Below, one piece after another: positions 36,570-45,142 of a stretch of DNA of 64,000 nt. Positions within the stretch are counted from its first letter, which is position 1; each line of letters opens with the position of its first letter. The translations under genes were made by a program, and so were the position numbers. The DNA comes from Pirellula staleyi DSM 6068. GTDB lineage: Bacteria; Planctomycetota; Planctomycetia; Pirellulales; Pirellulaceae. The stretch covers positions 992,001-1,056,000 of the forward strand of contig NC_013720.1 in NCBI RefSeq assembly GCF_000025185.1, written 5' to 3'. Below the pieces are notes generated by a model. The model had not been told where the DNA came from. It ran no database searches and worked only from the letters and a program-made list of their open reading frames with translations.

Positions 36570-36662
36570 CTTACAAAGCTAGGCCCTAGTCTCTAGTTCC
36601 TAGCGTCAATCCTCTCATCTCCCGCCTCTCGTCTCTGGCCCCTGACCTCCGGCCCCTTCCTC

Positions 36663-38588
36663 CTACTTCTTCACTTCGAACTCGCCTTCGATGACGTCGT
36701 CGTCGCTCTTTTTGGGAGCGGCGGGATCAGCACCTTCGGCACCCTCGGCGGCGGCAGCAGCGCCGCCACGTTCGTAGAGGACCTTGCTGAAGGCGTGCGA
36801 GGCCTGCTCAAGCTGTTCGACAGCCGACTTGATGGCGGCGGTGTCGTTGGTCTTGGCAGTTTCGCGGGTCTTGGCGATCGCCTTCTCGAGCGGCTCTTTG
36901 TCCGCATCGGTCAGTTTCTCGCCATTTTCCTTGATCATCTTTTCAAGCTGCCAGCACATCTGGTCGGCTTGGTTGCGGACCGTGGCCAGTTCGAGTTTTT
37001 CCTTGTCCTCTTCGGCGTGAGCTTCGGCGTCGCGACGCATCCGTTCGATCTCGTCCTTCGACAAGCCCGACGATTGCTCGATACGCACATTGGCGCTCTT
37101 GCCCGAGCCGAGGTCTTTGGCCGAAACGTTGAGGATGCCGTTGGCGTCGATGTCGAATTTCACTTCGATGCGAGGGACACCGCGGGGAGCTGGTGGAATT
37201 CCTTCGAGGTTGAATTCGCCCAGCACGCGGTTGTCGGCCGCCATCTTCCGTTCGCCTTGGTACACCTTCACCGTCACACCGGTTTGGTTGTCGGCAGCGG
37301 TGCTGAATTCCTTCTTCCGTTCAGCGGGAATCGTGGTGTTCTTCTCGACGAGCGCGGTGAGCACACCACCTTCGGTTTCGATGCCGAGGGTGAGTGGGGT
37401 GACGTCGAGCAGCAGCACGTCCTTGCGTTCGCCAGCGAGCACCGAACCTTGAATGGCGGCGCCAATGGCGACCACTTCATCGGGGTTCACACCCTTGTGA
37501 GGCTCTTTGCCAAAGATGTCTTTGACGAGCTTCTGGACCTTTGGAACACGCGTACTGCCACCCACGAGCACCACTTCGTCGATATCCGACGGGCTCATCT
37601 TGGCATCTTTGAGGGCTTGCAGCACCGGCTTACGGCACCGTTCGATGAGACCATCCACCAGCTCTTCAAAACGAGCGCGGGTGATCGTCATTTGCAAGTG
37701 CTTAGGCGAGCCACCAGCCATGGTGATGAACGGCAGGTTGATCTCGGTTTGTGGCAGCGTGCTGAGTTCCTTCTTGGCCCGTTCGCAAGCCTCTTGCAGG
37801 CGCTGCAGTGCCATGGGGTCTTTGCGCAGATCGACCGAGTTCTCTTTTTGGAACTCGCCGGCGACAAAGTGGATCAGGGCTTCATCGAAGTCGTCGCCAC
37901 CGAGGTGCGTATCGCCGTTAGTGCTGATGACTTCAAACACCTTGGTCTCGGCCGAATCGGCGCCAGCCACTTCGAGGATCGAGACGTCGAACGTACCACC
38001 ACCGAGATCGAAGACCACGATCTTTTCGTTCTTCTTCTTGTCGAGGCCGTAGGCCAGAGCGGCAGCGGTTGGTTCGTTGATGATACGAGCCACTTCGAGG
38101 CCGGCGATTTGACCAGCATCTTTGGTCGCTTGGCGCTGGGCGTCGTTGAAGTAGGCCGGGACGGTGATGACCGCCTTGTTCACTTTGTGACCGAGATAGC
38201 TCTCGGCTGTTTCTTTCAGCTTACGAAGCACCTTCGCGCTGATCTCTTGCGGGGTCATCGACTCATCGCCGATGCCGATTTTGACGTAGTCCGACGCGCC
38301 GCCGATCACTTTGTACGGCACCATCTTCTCTTCCGACTGCACTTCTTCGTGACGTCGGCCCATGAATCGCTTCACGGAGTAAACGGTGCGCGTGGGGTTG
38401 GTGACAGCTTGTCGGCGGGCGGGTTCGCCCACGAGAACTTCACCCTTGTCGTTGAAAGCAACGACGCTGGGGGTCAGCCGACTTCCTTCAGCATTGGCGA
38501 TCACTTTGGGTTCGGTTCCCTCCATGATCGACACCACCGAGTTGGTCGTGCCAAGGTCAATTCCGATGATCTTCTCACCTGCGGCCAT
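36663..38588 (-). CDS. dnaK: Molecular chaperone DnaK (Hsp70)
   Basis: A 641-residue Hsp70 that folds and refolds cytoplasmic proteins with ATP. Signature sequences: [18 protein letters not shown] at the N-terminus, IFDLGGGTF-type [15 protein letters not shown], and [16 protein letters not shown]. The substrate-binding part ([20 protein letters not shown]) and the lid follow, ending in the acidic tail [13 protein letters not shown]. The N-terminal ATPase has the extended loop typical of bacterial DnaK. GGAG lies about 9 bases before ATG 38588. grpE and dnaJ are not adjacent, and no CIRCE inverted repeat is seen upstream, so control by HrcA is not supported. A good terminator follows at 36367-36408. 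Confidence 0.97.
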   Translation of the reverse strand: MAAGEKIIGIDLGTTNSVVSIMEGTEPKVIANAEGSRLTPSVVAFNDKGEVLVGEPARRQAVTNPTRTVYSVKRFMGRRHEEVQSEEKMVPYKVIGGASDYVKIGIGDESMTPQEISAKVLRKLKETAESYLGHKVNKAVITVPAYFNDAQRQATKDAGQIAGLEVARIINEPTAAALAYGLDKKKNEKIVVFDLGGGTFDVSILEVAGADSAETKVFEVISTNGDTHLGGDDFDEALIHFVAGEFQKENSVDLRKDPMALQRLQEACERAKKELSTLPQTEINLPFITMAGGSPKHLQMTITRARFEELVDGLIERCRKPVLQALKDAKMSPSDIDEVVLVGGSTRVPKVQKLVKDIFGKEPHKGVNPDEVVAIGAAIQGSVLAGERKDVLLLDVTPLTLGIETEGGVLTALVEKNTTIPAERKKEFSTAADNQTGVTVKVYQGERKMAADNRVLGEFNLEGIPPAPRGVPRIEVKFDIDANGILNVSAKDLGSGKSANVRIEQSSGLSKDEIERMRRDAEAHAEEDKEKLELATVRNQADQMCWQLEKMIKENGEKLTDADKEPLEKAIAKTRETAKTNDTAAIKSAVEQLEQASHAFSKVLYERGGAAAAAEGAEGADPAAPKKSDDDVIEGEFEVKK

Positions 38589-38948
38589 GGGGGAAATCTC
38601 CTAAGTGTTGAATGGCGTGCGAGTTAGCTTTTCGTGATCGAGGCCTACAGGCCCGATCGCGGGTCAATGTCGTGAGTTACGCAGCCAAGGTTCTTTGGCG
38701 GGTCTTTGGTCGACTGCGTAAGACCACACTGGTGCGGTTTGACGCCTCGACGTTCGACAGACTCTCTATAGGCAACCACCATGCCAAGCGATATAAATTC
38801 CTGAAAATTGCGCCGTAAGACAATACTGACAATGCGCTTACAACTTAGAAGCTGACAACAAGCAGGGCGAACTCGGAAGCATGAAGCGAGCAATCTGCCA
38901 TTTTGACACGTCGCGCTCGCTACAACCTGAAGTTGACTTCCCCCGGAT

Positions 38949-38961
38949 TGTCAAATTGACA
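38949..38961. promoter_or_regulatory. Operator-like palindrome TGTCAAATTGACA
   Basis: A perfect 13-bp palindrome between divergent dnaK and pheA, containing TTGACA on both strands. A related TTTTGACA lies at about 38902-38909. It could be a repressor site or a -35 element; no matching -10 was found at the right distance. Confidence 0.35.
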
Positions 38962-39061
38962 CTACACTACTGGTCTTTCGTCGGCCCCTGCGCTCCATCT
39001 CCGCTCCTAGGCAACTTGCGGGGGTGAAGATCGGCTGCGGGAATCTGCCGGAAATCCCTCG

Positions 39062-39129
39062 GGCCCGAGCGCGGCTCGTTGACACCGCTCGGGCCGACCA
39101 TTAGAAGAAACCCCGCAACACGACGGGGT
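39062..39129 (+). promoter_or_regulatory. Tandem hairpins in the presumed pheA leader
   Basis: A perfect 10-bp stem GGCCCGAGCG (39062-39071)/CGCTCGGGCC (39086-39095) with a 14-base loop is followed by a 6-bp stem ACCCCG (39110-39115)/CGGGGT (39124-39129). They end about 95 bases before the pheA ATG. No T-run and no Phe-rich leader peptide were found, so classical attenuation is not shown. Confidence 0.4.
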
Positions 39130-39223
39130 AAACCGTGGTCGACTGCAAGCTTCCAGCCGCAGCCCCCTGTCCTGCCTGCACGTCGACGAGCTCCTCTCCG
39201 TTTCCGCAGCGAAAGTGCGTCTC

Positions 39224-40318
39224 ATGTCGAAAAAACCAGCCGCCAGTTCCTCTCCTGCAGCCGTTCGCAAGGAGCTCGACCGTCTCGATCGCGAGTTGGT
39301 CAAACTGCTGAGCGACCGGGCGCGCACGGCGGTCAAATACGCGCAGTCGCGACAAGCGTCTGGTGGACCGCTGATTGATCTGTCGGACGAAACCGATCAG
39401 CTCGACGCCGCCCTGGCCCTCAGCAAAGGTCCGCTCGACGAACGAGCACTGCGCGGCGTTCTGCGCGAGGTGATCAGCGGCTGTCGTTCGCTCGTGCGTC
39501 CGGTCCACATCGCCTACCTCGGCCCGAAATACAGCTACAGCCACCTCGCTGCCATCGAGCGTTTTGGCGATTCCACCGACCTGACCCCCGCCGCGACGAT
39601 CAAAGCGGTGTTTGAAGCAGTGCATTACGGGCAGGCTGAGTATGGGCTTGTGCCGATCGAGAACAGCACCGATGGGCGGGTGGTCGACACGCTCGACATG
39701 TTCGCCAAGTTGCCCCTCACCATCACCGGGGAAGTGCAGCTCCGAATTCACCATCACTTGCTGGGCAAATGTGCTCGCTCGGAAGTGACCGAGGTCTATA
39801 GCAAGCCTCAGGCCCTGTCGCAGTGTCGCGACTGGCTCGCCAAGAATGTGCCGCAGGCGAAGTTGATCGAAATGACAAGCACCGCTGTTGCCGCGCAGAT
39901 TGCTGCCGACAAGCCGGGAGCTGCTGCCGTGGCGAGCCGCGAAGCAGGTGCCCACTATGGCCTGGCGTCGATCGATGCCGATATCGAGGACAACAAGCAC
40001 AACGTCACCCGGTTTGCGATCATTGGAGGACAGCCTCCCAAGCGAAGCGGCCGCGATAAGACGGCGCTCATGATCGAAATTCCCCACAAGCCAGGCGCGC
40101 TGGCCGATGCGATGGCGGTGTTCAAGCGCGCGCGGCTGAATCTGAGCTGGATCGAATCGTTTCCGATGTCGGGGAGCAAGAACGAGTATTTGTTCTTCAT
40201 CGAATTCGAGGGGCATCAAACCGACGGACGCGTGAAGTCGGCTTTGACATCGCTGGCCAAAAAGACCGCCAAGATGCACATCCTCGGCAGCTTCCCCCGC
40301 CCTCAGCCGCTCGATTAG
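39224..40318 (+). CDS. pheA: Bifunctional chorismate mutase/prephenate dehydratase
   Basis: A 364-residue cytosolic P-protein converting chorismate through prephenate to phenylpyruvate. The chorismate mutase part lies at about 10-90 (VRKELDRLDRELVKLLSDRA, ALRGVLREVISGCRSL). The prephenate dehydratase domain is at about 95-275 (HIAYLGPKYSYSHLAAIERF, YGLVPIENSTDGRVVDTLDM, VASREAGAHYGLASIDADIE, NVTRFAIIG with the catalytic TRF). A C-terminal ACT domain (about 285-360; MIEIPHKPGALADAMAVFKR, LSWIESFPMSGSKNEYLFFI) gives phenylalanine feedback inhibition. The ESFP motif for Phe binding is intact. ATG 39224 is preferred over GTG 39215. Confidence 0.95.
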   Translation: MSKKPAASSSPAAVRKELDRLDRELVKLLSDRARTAVKYAQSRQASGGPLIDLSDETDQLDAALALSKGPLDERALRGVLREVISGCRSLVRPVHIAYLGPKYSYSHLAAIERFGDSTDLTPAATIKAVFEAVHYGQAEYGLVPIENSTDGRVVDTLDMFAKLPLTITGEVQLRIHHHLLGKCARSEVTEVYSKPQALSQCRDWLAKNVPQAKLIEMTSTAVAAQIAADKPGAAAVASREAGAHYGLASIDADIEDNKHNVTRFAIIGGQPPKRSGRDKTALMIEIPHKPGALADAMAVFKRARLNLSWIESFPMSGSKNEYLFFIEFEGHQTDGRVKSALTSLAKKTAKMHILGSFPRPQPLD

Positions 40319-40360
40319 CCAGTGTCGCCAGTGCAGCTCGGTTAGGCCAGCGCAGCTCGG

Positions 40361-41161
40361 TTAGACGAATGCAATCGGGTCGTGCTCGTGGGTGCTGGCC
40401 CAGATTTCTAGCGAGCGAAATTGCGACTGGAGCTGAGTGGCCAAAGTCTCGAGGGCAAACCGTTCACTGGCATAATGACCGACGAGCACCAGGGCGATGC
40501 CGCGCGCTTCTGCTTCGAGCGCTGTGTGGAAATTCACTTCACCGGTGACGAGCGCATCGCATTTCGCGCGCAGGGCAATCGGTAGAAAATCGCCGGCACT
40601 TCCGCAGGCGATGGCAACTCGCGTGATCGCCTGCGCGAGCTGACCAACATAGGCCACGTGCTCGATTTTGACCGCCCGTTTCACGCGAGTGATGAACTGC
40701 GCGAGCGTTTCGGTGGTGGCGAGTGATCCCGAACGTCCGGCCCCCAGCAGCGGATCGGCAGTTTGAGGAACGAGAGGCTGACTGCTGGTGAGCTCGAGTC
40801 GCGCGGACCACTCGGCGTTGATCCCCTGCTGGGCGGAATCGAGTGCGGTGTGGGGGCTGTAGATCGCCACGCCATGCCGGGCAAGATTCCACAGCAGGCT
40901 GCCGACGGTGTCGTCGGTGGTGATCCGTTTCAGCGCCCGAAAAGGGAGCGGATGATGCGCGATCACCAGATCGGCTTGACGCTCGATCGCTTCTGCAGCG
41001 CTTGCGGGGGTGATGGTGAGGCAGGTCATCACGCGCGCAATGGGCTGCGCGCGATCTCCCATCAAAAGCCCGACGTTATCCCACGACTCGGCCAAACCGG
41101 TGGGGGCCAGCGCTTCGAGGTAGAGGCAGAGATCTTGCAAACTCAGGGGGTGATCGCTCAT
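40361..41161 (-). CDS. Nif3-like dinuclear metal centre protein
   Basis: A 267-residue protein of the Nif3/GTP cyclohydrolase I type 2 family, which forms toroidal hexamers with a two-metal site. Visible family parts are the start LYLEALAPTGLAESWDNVGL, metal-binding HH in LVIAHHPLPFRALKRI, VAIYSPHTALDSAQQGINAE, VAIACGSAGDFL, ALVTGEVNFHTALEA and VLVGHYASERFAL. These give the expected His, His, Asp, His and Glu ligands. Biochemical function is not settled for the family. ATG 41161 is preferred with AGGAA upstream; the long frame to 41434 overlaps the neighbouring gene. It may be read with the LptCA-like gene upstream on the same strand (stop at 41269). Confidence 0.9.
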   Translation of the reverse strand: MSDHPLSLQDLCLYLEALAPTGLAESWDNVGLLMGDRAQPIARVMTCLTITPASAAEAIERQADLVIAHHPLPFRALKRITTDDTVGSLLWNLARHGVAIYSPHTALDSAQQGINAEWSARLELTSSQPLVPQTADPLLGAGRSGSLATTETLAQFITRVKRAVKIEHVAYVGQLAQAITRVAIACGSAGDFLPIALRAKCDALVTGEVNFHTALEAEARGIALVLVGHYASERFALETLATQLQSQFRSLEIWASTHEHDPIAFV

Positions 41162-41268
41162 CGATGTTTCCTGCTCGGCGTTTCCTACTCGGTGTTCCCG
41201 CGCGGAAACGACAAGCGATGATGGTTTGGCCTGCTCGCGCTGTTGATGCGATCCGTAGCGCTTGCACA

Positions 41269-44200
41269 CTAGCGACGCAAGATCGAGGGGATCTCTTTGC
41301 CAGCCCCTTGGAGCTGCTGGACATCGAGCACTTTTCCCCCTTCGACGTCGAGGAAATCGGTTTTGCGCGAGTACATGAACTTCCGCGCTACATTGTAGGC
41401 GGTGCGTAGCCCCGTATCTTCCCGCCACCACCATTCGGCGTCGCTACGGCCACTCCCTTCGACAATCAGCAGCTCTTTTTCCGAGGTGTAACTGATCCGC
41501 CCGGCTCGCGCGGTGAACTGCTTCCCTTCGACAATCACATTGCCACTAGCGAGCAGTTCGATCCAGCTGATCGGAGTGCCGGTGCTCGAGCGAGCGAGCA
41601 TCTCGGTGGTGGTGAGCTCGTCGCTGGTGAGCAGAACGCCGCGATCGCCCAGCTGCTCGACCGATTTGGCATCGAACTGCTGATCCCAGGCTGTGACCGG
41701 GCCGTAGATGGCGCGCACTTTGCGGCTGAACTTCACTTGCCGACGGGCGAACTCTCCATCGATTTGCCCTTCGTAGTCGACGCGAATGAACGCCAGTGGC
41801 GACTTCCCGGCAGGTGCTGGTGGCGGCACAGCAGCCGCTCCCATCGGATCGACCGTGATCGACGATTGCTCGCGCGTGCTGCTGACCCAGCCCGGCCCAT
41901 CGGCGCGGAACTTACCTTCCACCATGTTGGCGGTGACCTTACGCGTGCGGAGCCGTTCGAGCGACGTTTGCTGGCCATACTCGTCGAAGCCATAGTGCTC
42001 GACGTAGACATTGCCATCGAGAGAAAGCTCGCGCAGATCGCCGCTGAATTTATTGGTCGTCAGCTGCTGAAAATCGATCGGCTCGGTGAGGTCGGCGGTG
42101 AGTGTGGCACCAGTAGCGAGAACCACGTTGGTGCGGGCTTCCACCGCGCCGCGCATCGTTACGCGCGTGCCGTCGAAGGTCATATTCTCTTGCCAGGTGA
42201 CATCCACCGGCTCGGGCTTTTCGCTTGCTTCGGCCATCGGATCGACCGGGGCGCCAAGTTTCGACTGAGGCATCGGCATGGTCGCTTTACCGGGACCGTC
42301 GATCCACATGCGTCCCACCGCGCGATCGAAGTGGATCACTCCGCCGACGAGCGAAAGTCCGCGCGCCGAAACCGAGGCGGGACGTCCCATCACTTCGAGC
42401 TTCGCGCGCTCGAGTCCACCGCGCAGCTGCACAGCATCGCCGCGTAGTTTCATCGGCACATCGTCGGGCTTGGCGGTCGCCACTTCATCGAGTTCCACAT
42501 TCCCTTGCAGCGCGAGATCTTCGAGCAGCGGCTCTTCCCCCGCCATGCGCACCTGCGCTTGGACGAGTTCCCCTCGGACCCGGAATTTCTGCAGCACAGC
42601 GCCAGGTGGTGCTGCTCCAGGAACTGGCGGTTCGGGGCCAATGGGTGGCATCCGTCCATCGGCGATCGGTCCACCGTGGGGTGGCGGTGCCACTGTTTTC
42701 GGAAGTGGCACATCTTGCGCAAACCAGCATTCGAGTCGCTTGGTGTGCGCGTCGAGCTGCGGCGAAACGAGTGTCACATTTCCGCTGGCCAAAATGCGGT
42801 CGGGCATCAGCGTGAGCGAGGGGCCAGCTTGTTTTGCTTGAGTAGGAGTTGCTTCGGCCGGAGCCACTTCAAACATCCAAAGATGCAGCTCATCGGACTG
42901 AAACATTCCCATCAGCGGATCTTCGAGACGGGCTCCACCCATTAGCGAGAGCACGTGCTGATTCTCTTGCGGCCGGAGCCGGAGTTCGGTTTGCCAGTAG
43001 GCACAGAGAGCGCGCGGCGGCGTTTGCGGCGCGCGGGGATCGACGATCTCGCGCTTCACGCGGCCAGGACCTTTGGCCCACAGCCGACCGATCTGTCGCG
43101 TCGGGCTCAGTTCGTATTCCACTTGCACGGCGTCGAGTTGATTGCCCAAATGTCGCAGCGTGACCGAGGGTGTACTCCGATCGGGACGAACAGCGACCCG
43201 GCCCGCAGCTGGTAAGTACTCGAGTTCCGCTGCCGTGACGACTGTACCAGTGACTGGTGATTCGAGGATGACCGGCCTGCCACTGGCAAAGAAGCGCTCG
43301 AGTTGCTGCGACATGCTCGACGATTTTTTGGGAGTGGCGCCGGGGCTTGCGGCGGTGTCGGTCGGCTGAAGACCGGCTGCATTTTCTGCGAGTGGTTCGC
43401 GATTCATCGTCGGCGCGGATTCCTCGACAAGTGCACTCGCGACGGGAACCACTTCCGAAAAGTCGAGCAGCAGGAGTTCGCACGTCAGCCGATCTTCGGG
43501 CTCGAGCGGACGAACGCGCACCACTTCCACACGATCGACCAGTTCGATGCGGCGCTCGAGGAAGTCGAAGCGCAGCGGACCTTGGCAGCGGACTTCGAGA
43601 GGTGGATCGGCAGGTTTCTCGGCGGCGCGGCTGGGGTGCTGCGCGATGCCAGTCGAAGGGACGACGCTCGCTGGCTTGGCATCGCTCGGAAAGAGACCAC
43701 CCGAACTTGTTTCCAGATGCAAACGGTCGAGCCGCGCGAGTTCGAGCGACTTGAGTCCCCCAAACGCGGCTTTGGTTCCGGCGGTTCCTTTGGCCGAGGG
43801 CAACAGACGAATCGTCAGGTCGCGGCCTCGTCCAAAACTCTTGCCGTACTGAAATTCCACGTCGTGCGGCGTGAAAGCGCGCTCGTAGTCGATTTGCAAA
43901 TTGCGGGTGGCGATCCGAATGTTGTCGTGAGCGCCGGGGGCTGAAGGGGGACTGAAGATGGTGATATCGCCGTCGAGTCGTCCGCCGAGAAGTTTGCCAA
44001 ACTGGGCCGAAGCGAGATCGAGTGGCTCATCAAACTGCAGCACGGCCCCTTCAGGAACACGCATCACCAGGGGACGTCGCGTCGGCGCTTGTCCCGGTGC
44101 TGCAGGGGCCCCTTCCATGTAGAAGACGAGGGTGCAAGGCTTCAGCTCGAGCCGGCCATCGGACAGGTTCTTATAGTCCTTGATGAGGACGAGCCCATGC

Positions 44201-44451
44201 TCGGTCTCGAGGGTTTTCGGGTTATCGAGTTCCCACGAACCGGGCTCGAAAAGTTTGGCGAGCTCTTGATTGCGGAGACCGATCGCGCTTTCGCTGGGGC
44301 GGGGCCTCTCGATAGGGGGATCGGTCTCTTTGGAAATCACCAGCGGCGGCTCTTCGAGCAGCGGGGCGACACCGAAAGCATAGGCTCCGTAGAGCAATAC
44401 CATGACCGCCCAAGCGGCCCCAAATCGTCGTATTGCGAGGAGAATATGCAT
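41269..44451 (-). CDS. Large LptC/LptA-like envelope protein (1060 residues)
   Basis: One N-terminal membrane helix (AAWAVMVLLYGAYAFGVAPLL, about 13-33) is followed by about 1000 extracytoplasmic residues without further helices, interrupted by Pro-rich linkers. Several segments have the beta-jellyroll GNV pattern of the LptA/OstA/LptC fold: ILASGNVTLVSPQLDA, LALQGNVELDEV, LSLDGNVYVEHYGFDEYGQQ and LLASGNVIVEGKQFTARAGR with ISYTSEKELLIVEGS. In E. coli, LptC (191 residues) and LptA (185) form the periplasmic bridge carrying LPS. Here a single protein more than five times as long lies just downstream of kdsC and kdsD, as lptC and lptA do in E. coli. Inference: a giant LPS-transport bridge. ATG 44451 is 58 bases after kdsC. 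Confidence 0.65.
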   Translation of the reverse strand: MHILLAIRRFGAAWAVMVLLYGAYAFGVAPLLEEPPLVISKETDPPIERPRPSESAIGLRNQELAKLFEPGSWELDNPKTLETEHGLVLIKDYKNLSDGRLELKPCTLVFYMEGAPAAPGQAPTRRPLVMRVPEGAVLQFDEPLDLASAQFGKLLGGRLDGDITIFSPPSAPGAHDNIRIATRNLQIDYERAFTPHDVEFQYGKSFGRGRDLTIRLLPSAKGTAGTKAAFGGLKSLELARLDRLHLETSSGGLFPSDAKPASVVPSTGIAQHPSRAAEKPADPPLEVRCQGPLRFDFLERRIELVDRVEVVRVRPLEPEDRLTCELLLLDFSEVVPVASALVEESAPTMNREPLAENAAGLQPTDTAASPGATPKKSSSMSQQLERFFASGRPVILESPVTGTVVTAAELEYLPAAGRVAVRPDRSTPSVTLRHLGNQLDAVQVEYELSPTRQIGRLWAKGPGRVKREIVDPRAPQTPPRALCAYWQTELRLRPQENQHVLSLMGGARLEDPLMGMFQSDELHLWMFEVAPAEATPTQAKQAGPSLTLMPDRILASGNVTLVSPQLDAHTKRLECWFAQDVPLPKTVAPPPHGGPIADGRMPPIGPEPPVPGAAPPGAVLQKFRVRGELVQAQVRMAGEEPLLEDLALQGNVELDEVATAKPDDVPMKLRGDAVQLRGGLERAKLEVMGRPASVSARGLSLVGGVIHFDRAVGRMWIDGPGKATMPMPQSKLGAPVDPMAEASEKPEPVDVTWQENMTFDGTRVTMRGAVEARTNVVLATGATLTADLTEPIDFQQLTTNKFSGDLRELSLDGNVYVEHYGFDEYGQQTSLERLRTRKVTANMVEGKFRADGPGWVSSTREQSSITVDPMGAAAVPPPAPAGKSPLAFIRVDYEGQIDGEFARRQVKFSRKVRAIYGPVTAWDQQFDAKSVEQLGDRGVLLTSDELTTTEMLARSSTGTPISWIELLASGNVIVEGKQFTARAGRISYTSEKELLIVEGSGRSDAEWWWREDTGLRTAYNVARKFMYSRKTDFLDVEGGKVLDVQQLQGAGKEIPSILRR

Positions 44452-44509
44452 AAAAATCGATGGCGGCTGTCGCGTGCCAGGTCAGTGGCAACCGGGAATC
44501 TGGGAAGGA

Positions 44510-45031
44510 CTAGCTGTAGTAGGTCTGCAGCAAACCGTCCCAGCGGGACTGGGATTTCAGGATCATTTCAATCGTCTCGCGCACCGCTCCCTGACCACCG
44601 TTGAGTTTGGTGATGTGGGTGGCTGCGGCGCGCACTTCGGGAGCGGCGTCGGCCACGGCCACACCGAGTCCCACAGCGCGAATGACAGGCAGGTCGGTGA
44701 GATCGTCGCCGATGTAGCAGACCTGTTCGGGTGCCAGTTTCAGATCGCGCATGATCTCGAGCGCGATCGGCAATTTGGTTTCGAAACCTTGCCGGACAAT
44801 CGCGATGCCGAGTTCACTGGCGCGGACCTTCACAATATGCGAGGAGCGCGCGGTGAGGATGCCGAACCGAAACCCGGCTTGCTGCCAGAGCTTGATTCCC
44901 ATCCCGTCGCGGATATGGAACTTTTTGATCTCGACCCCTTGGTTGTCGTAGGCAATGCCGCCGTCGGTCAAAACGCCATCGACGTCGGACAGGATCAGTT
45001 CAATGCGTCGGCAAGAGTCGGTCAGTTTCAT
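44510..45031 (-). CDS. kdsC: KDO-8-phosphate phosphatase
   Basis: A 173-residue HAD-superfamily enzyme that removes phosphate from 3-deoxy-D-manno-octulosonate 8-phosphate in the KDO pathway for LPS core. The nucleophile and acid Asp pair is in LILSDVDGVLTDGGI, the second motif Thr/Ser in FGILTARSSHIVKVRASELG, and the third motif Asp pair in VCYIGDDLTDLPVI. Absence of a cap domain and a C-terminal region GGQGAVRETIEMIL are typical of the tetrameric KdsC C0 class. Upstream on the same strand is kdsD, and downstream is the LptCA-like protein, so the neighbourhood supports this assignment strongly. Confidence 0.92.
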   Translation of the reverse strand: MKLTDSCRRIELILSDVDGVLTDGGIAYDNQGVEIKKFHIRDGMGIKLWQQAGFRFGILTARSSHIVKVRASELGIAIVRQGFETKLPIALEIMRDLKLAPEQVCYIGDDLTDLPVIRAVGLGVAVADAAPEVRAAATHITKLNGGQGAVRETIEMILKSQSRWDGLLQTYYS

Positions 45032-45142
45032 GTTCGTCGGTGATCGGCTGGGCTAGTCAGGGGTGTTCTGGTAACGAAAAAAGCGGGGGGCAACTTCTTG
45101 CGCTGCGAACTGTTTTTCTTCTGGGCACTATGTTCTTTTGCG

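Larger units (their letters stand above)
36229..36662. other. Hairpin-rich intergenic island
   Basis: This gap between the 3' ends of the DUF2726 gene and dnaK has no gene but four separate inverted repeats: 36298-36318, 36370-36408, 36462-36483 and 36553-36569. The second is a good terminator for dnaK. The others look like small dispersed palindromes. Such density is unusual for this window. Confidence 0.6.
38589..39223. other. Divergent dnaK-pheA intergenic region with palindromes
   Basis: 635 bases without a credible gene. The frame at 38645-38893 on the minus strand resembles nothing. It contains the 13-bp palindrome TGTCAAATTGACA (38949-38961) and two hairpins just before pheA (39062-39095 and 39110-39129), listed separately. 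No CIRCE or clear sigma-32-type promoter was found. Confidence 0.5.

Noticed and set aside
36795-38627. 610-codon rightward frame opposite dnaK
   Set aside because: Fully antisense to dnaK; His/Val/Phe-rich sequence typical of mirrored codons and no recognisable domain.
38589-39000. CIRCE element for dnaK control
   Set aside because: No TTAGCACTC-N9-GAGTGCTAA or close variant was found on either strand upstream of dnaK.
40331-40364. Short direct repeat GCAGCTCGGTTAG near the end of the Nif3-like gene
   Set aside because: Only two 13-base copies 20 bases apart, one of which includes the stop codon; too short to interpret.
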